Shown here: piece after piece, positions 7,108 through 8,627 of the stretch | How the letters are laid out: every line of letters begins with the position of its first letter | Numbering within the stretch: position 1 is the stretch's first letter | Assembly (NCBI GenBank): GCA_002703065.1 | Contig: PAEO01000021.1 | Location: 1 to 8,627, forward strand | From: Flavobacteriaceae bacterium | GTDB taxonomy: Bacteria; Bacteroidota; Bacteroidia; Flavobacteriales; Flavobacteriaceae | Direction: 5' to 3' | Length of the DNA stretch: 8,627 nt | The notes under the pieces: model-generated | Databases searched by the model: none | What the model was told of the DNA's origin: nothing | The model's input: only the letters and a program-made list of their open reading frames with translations | Program-made: the position numbers and the translations under genes

Positions 7108-7593
7108 TTGAAAAAGAATCACTTAATTATTGGCTTAATCGTTTTTGCAATTTTAACAAGACTTATACCTCATCCTCCAAATTTTGCCCCTGTAACGGCA
7201 ATAGCTCTTTTTTCAGCAATTAATTTTAATAATAATCTTTTAAAATTTTTTATTCCACTTATAAGTCTAATAATTTTTGACTTAATGATTGGATTTTCGT
7301 TAATTAACATCTTTGTTTACCTAAGTTTTATTGTAATTGTATTAGTTGGAAATCACTTTAAAAAAATTAAGTTAAAATCAATTCTAATTTCAAGTGTTGT
7401 TTTTTTCATCATCTCAAATTTTGGTGTTTGGATTATAGGCTATCCAAAAACAGTTAATGGAATTATAATGTGCTATACAGCAGCGATACCCTTTTTTATA
7501 AATACAATACTTGGTGACTTATTTTACAGTTTCTTACTCAAGTACACTTTCAATATCAGTCTAAAATTAAATATTATCAAAACTAATCATTAA
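7108..7593 (+). CDS. DUF6580-type small integral membrane protein, putative transport protein
   Basis: A 161-residue, strongly hydrophobic protein with five to six membrane segments (about 5-20, 27-40, 44-63, 66-83, 91-111, 120-145) and a short lysine-containing tail. The segment TRLIPHPPNFAPVTAIALF (17-35) is the hallmark I associate with the DUF6580 family. Members are annotated as putative transport proteins and resemble substrate-binding (S) components of ECF vitamin transporters; that similarity is family knowledge, not shown here. The start is TTG at 7108, one base after the purB stop. The first ATG codon comes only at residue 60, inside a membrane segment, so TTG is the sensible start, and translation is probably coupled to purB. 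Its 3' end overlaps that of rmuC by 11 bases on the opposite strand. The substrate is unknown. Confidence 0.85.
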   Translation: MKKNHLIIGLIVFAILTRLIPHPPNFAPVTAIALFSAINFNNNLLKFFIPLISLIIFDLMIGFSLINIFVYLSFIVIVLVGNHFKKIKLKSILISSVVFFIISNFGVWIIGYPKTVNGIIMCYTAAIPFFINTILGDLFYSFLLKYTFNISLKLNIIKTNH

Positions 7594-8627
7594 GCCTTGG
7601 TTTATCAATCAATTGCTTTTCATAATCAATACTAAAATCACCCTCAGAAATCTTAAGAATATCTTTGTCTATTTTCTTAAATTCATCTGAAGATTTATTG
7701 TAATGATTAACAACTGTACCTAGTGTGTTACCAATTTTTTCATGATATAATTGATAAGTTTTGAGATGTGTAGATAGATTTGAAACATTTTTAATAACTG
7801 CTTCAATTGACTTTTCAAATTTTAAATTATTTAAAGCTTTCATTGTGATTTGTAACATAGGAAACAAACTCATCGGTGAAACTATCATAACTTTTTTTTG
7901 ATATGCATATGAAACAAGCTCTTTAGATCTTATTTTAAGGCTCCCAACCCTACTATTTAATAAATCTTGATATAATCCATCTGCTGGTATGAACATAAAA
8001 GCATAATCTAAAGTTTTTTCTTGAGGTTTTATGTATTTAGAAGTTTCATCAATTCTAGATTTAATATCTTCTTTAAACTTTTTTTCTAAAATTTGAATTT
8101 CACTTTCATCGCTACTTTCAATCATTTTATTATAATTATCTAATGAAAATTTAGCATCTATGGGAATAATGTTTTCATTTACTTTAACTACAGCATCAAC
8201 CATGCTACCATCAATGAATGAATATTGCATTTGAAAAATATCAGGGGGGAGAACATTAGACAAAAGATTTTCTAATTGAATTTCACCGAAAATTCCCCTA
8301 CTCTTTTGATTGCCTAAAATCTTTTCTAGTGTTTTCATTTGATTTGCAAAACTTAATACTTTTTCATTTGTCCCCTTTATCTTTTCTAGTTCAGTTGTGA
8401 CATCTTTAATGATTTTATTTGAATCAGTAAATTGTTTCTGCATCTGTGTTTTTGAACTAACTTGAAAATCTGAAATTTCTTTATTTATTAATTTAAGCTT
8501 AGACTCTATTTCAAGTCTACTTTTTTCAGAATTTTCATTGATTTCTTTTCGAATATCTTGAACTTGACCAGTAAGGTTATTAGAAATTTGAAGTATTAGG
8601 TCAGATGATTTATCATTATTTTTTTTA
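7583..8627 (-). CDS. rmuC: DNA recombination protein RmuC, N-terminus outside window
   Basis: RmuC-family protein, in E. coli linked to limiting DNA inversions at short inverted repeats. The frame is open from the right edge (first whole codon 8626-8624) to the TAG at 7585-7583, giving 347 residues. The missing 5' part should hold the usual N-terminal membrane anchor and more coiled coil. The first 100 or so visible residues are charged, with heptad-like coiled-coil character. The core then has NQKSRGIFGEIQLENLL (visible residues about 106-122), VDAVV, IPIDAKFSL (about 154-162), YAFMFIPADGLY and VMIVSPMSLFPML. The E...D...DAK arrangement matches the PD-(D/E)XK nuclease fold proposed for RmuC. 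The ATG at 8443 is internal, since the reading frame continues upstream of it. It is convergent with, and overlaps, the DUF6580 gene. Confidence 0.95.
   Translation of the reverse strand, partial: KKNNDKSSDLILQISNNLTGQVQDIRKEINENSEKSRLEIESKLKLINKEISDFQVSSKTQMQKQFTDSNKIIKDVTTELEKIKGTNEKVLSFANQMKTLEKILGNQKSRGIFGEIQLENLLSNVLPPDIFQMQYSFIDGSMVDAVVKVNENIIPIDAKFSLDNYNKMIESSDESEIQILEKKFKEDIKSRIDETSKYIKPQEKTLDYAFMFIPADGLYQDLLNSRVGSLKIRSKELVSYAYQKKVMIVSPMSLFPMLQITMKALNNLKFEKSIEAVIKNVSNLSTHLKTYQLYHEKIGNTLGTVVNHYNKSSDEFKKIDKDILKISEGDFSIDYEKQLIDKPRLND

Noticed and set aside
8441..8443. ATG as a possible start of rmuC
   Set aside because: The frame stays open upstream to the window edge with coiled-coil-like sequence expected in RmuC, so this methionine is internal and the gene is cut by the window.
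1..8627. Mobile element, CRISPR array, defence system or novel cassette
   Set aside because: All space is taken by intact or edge-cut housekeeping-type genes with uniform AT-rich composition. There are no direct repeats with spacers, transposase or integrase genes, terminal inverted repeats, tRNA genes or attachment-like duplications. RmuC is widespread in bacteria, and here it has no defence-gene neighbours.

Overview
The window looks like a stretch of chromosome from a Flavobacteriia-type member of the Bacteroidota. It is very AT-rich by eye, with short intergenic gaps (the largest is about 60 bp). Four things support the assignment: the ribosomal cluster rpsF-rpsR-rplI directly downstream of priA; the wording of the S18, S6 and HisRS sequences; the absence of convincing Shine-Dalgarno sequences; and at least two promoter-like sites of the Bacteroidota form TAnnTTTG. 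The strong AT bias and tight packing would suit a small-genome marine or host-associated lineage, but that is inference.

Left half, all on the minus strand (read right to left): priA (4317-1912), then a 60-bp gap holding a good TTG-19 bp-TAnnTTTG promoter, then rpsF (1851-1501), rpsR (1494-1216), rplI (1210-764) and hisS (725 to the window edge, 3' part missing). These cover replication restart, three ribosomal proteins and histidyl-tRNA charging.

Right half, plus strand: rdgB/HAM1-type dITP/XTP pyrophosphatase (4353-4934), divergent from priA across only 35 bp. It is followed by a secreted protein with a carboxypeptidase-regulatory-like domain (4963-5736, function unknown), purB adenylosuccinate lyase (5769-7106), and a small DUF6580-type membrane protein (7108-7593) starting 1 bp after the purB stop. 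The last gene, rmuC, runs on the minus strand from the right edge to 7583. It overlaps the DUF6580 gene tail to tail by 11 bp, and its N-terminus lies outside the window.

Functionally this is a housekeeping region: translation, replication restart, nucleotide-pool sanitation, purine synthesis and a DNA-maintenance protein. The two under-characterised genes are the secreted carboxypeptidase-regulatory-like protein and the DUF6580 membrane protein coupled to purB. I see no mobile element, CRISPR array, tRNA, rRNA, riboswitch, integration scar or defence cassette. I do not think the window contains an undescribed system; the findings are modest points of regulation and annotation.
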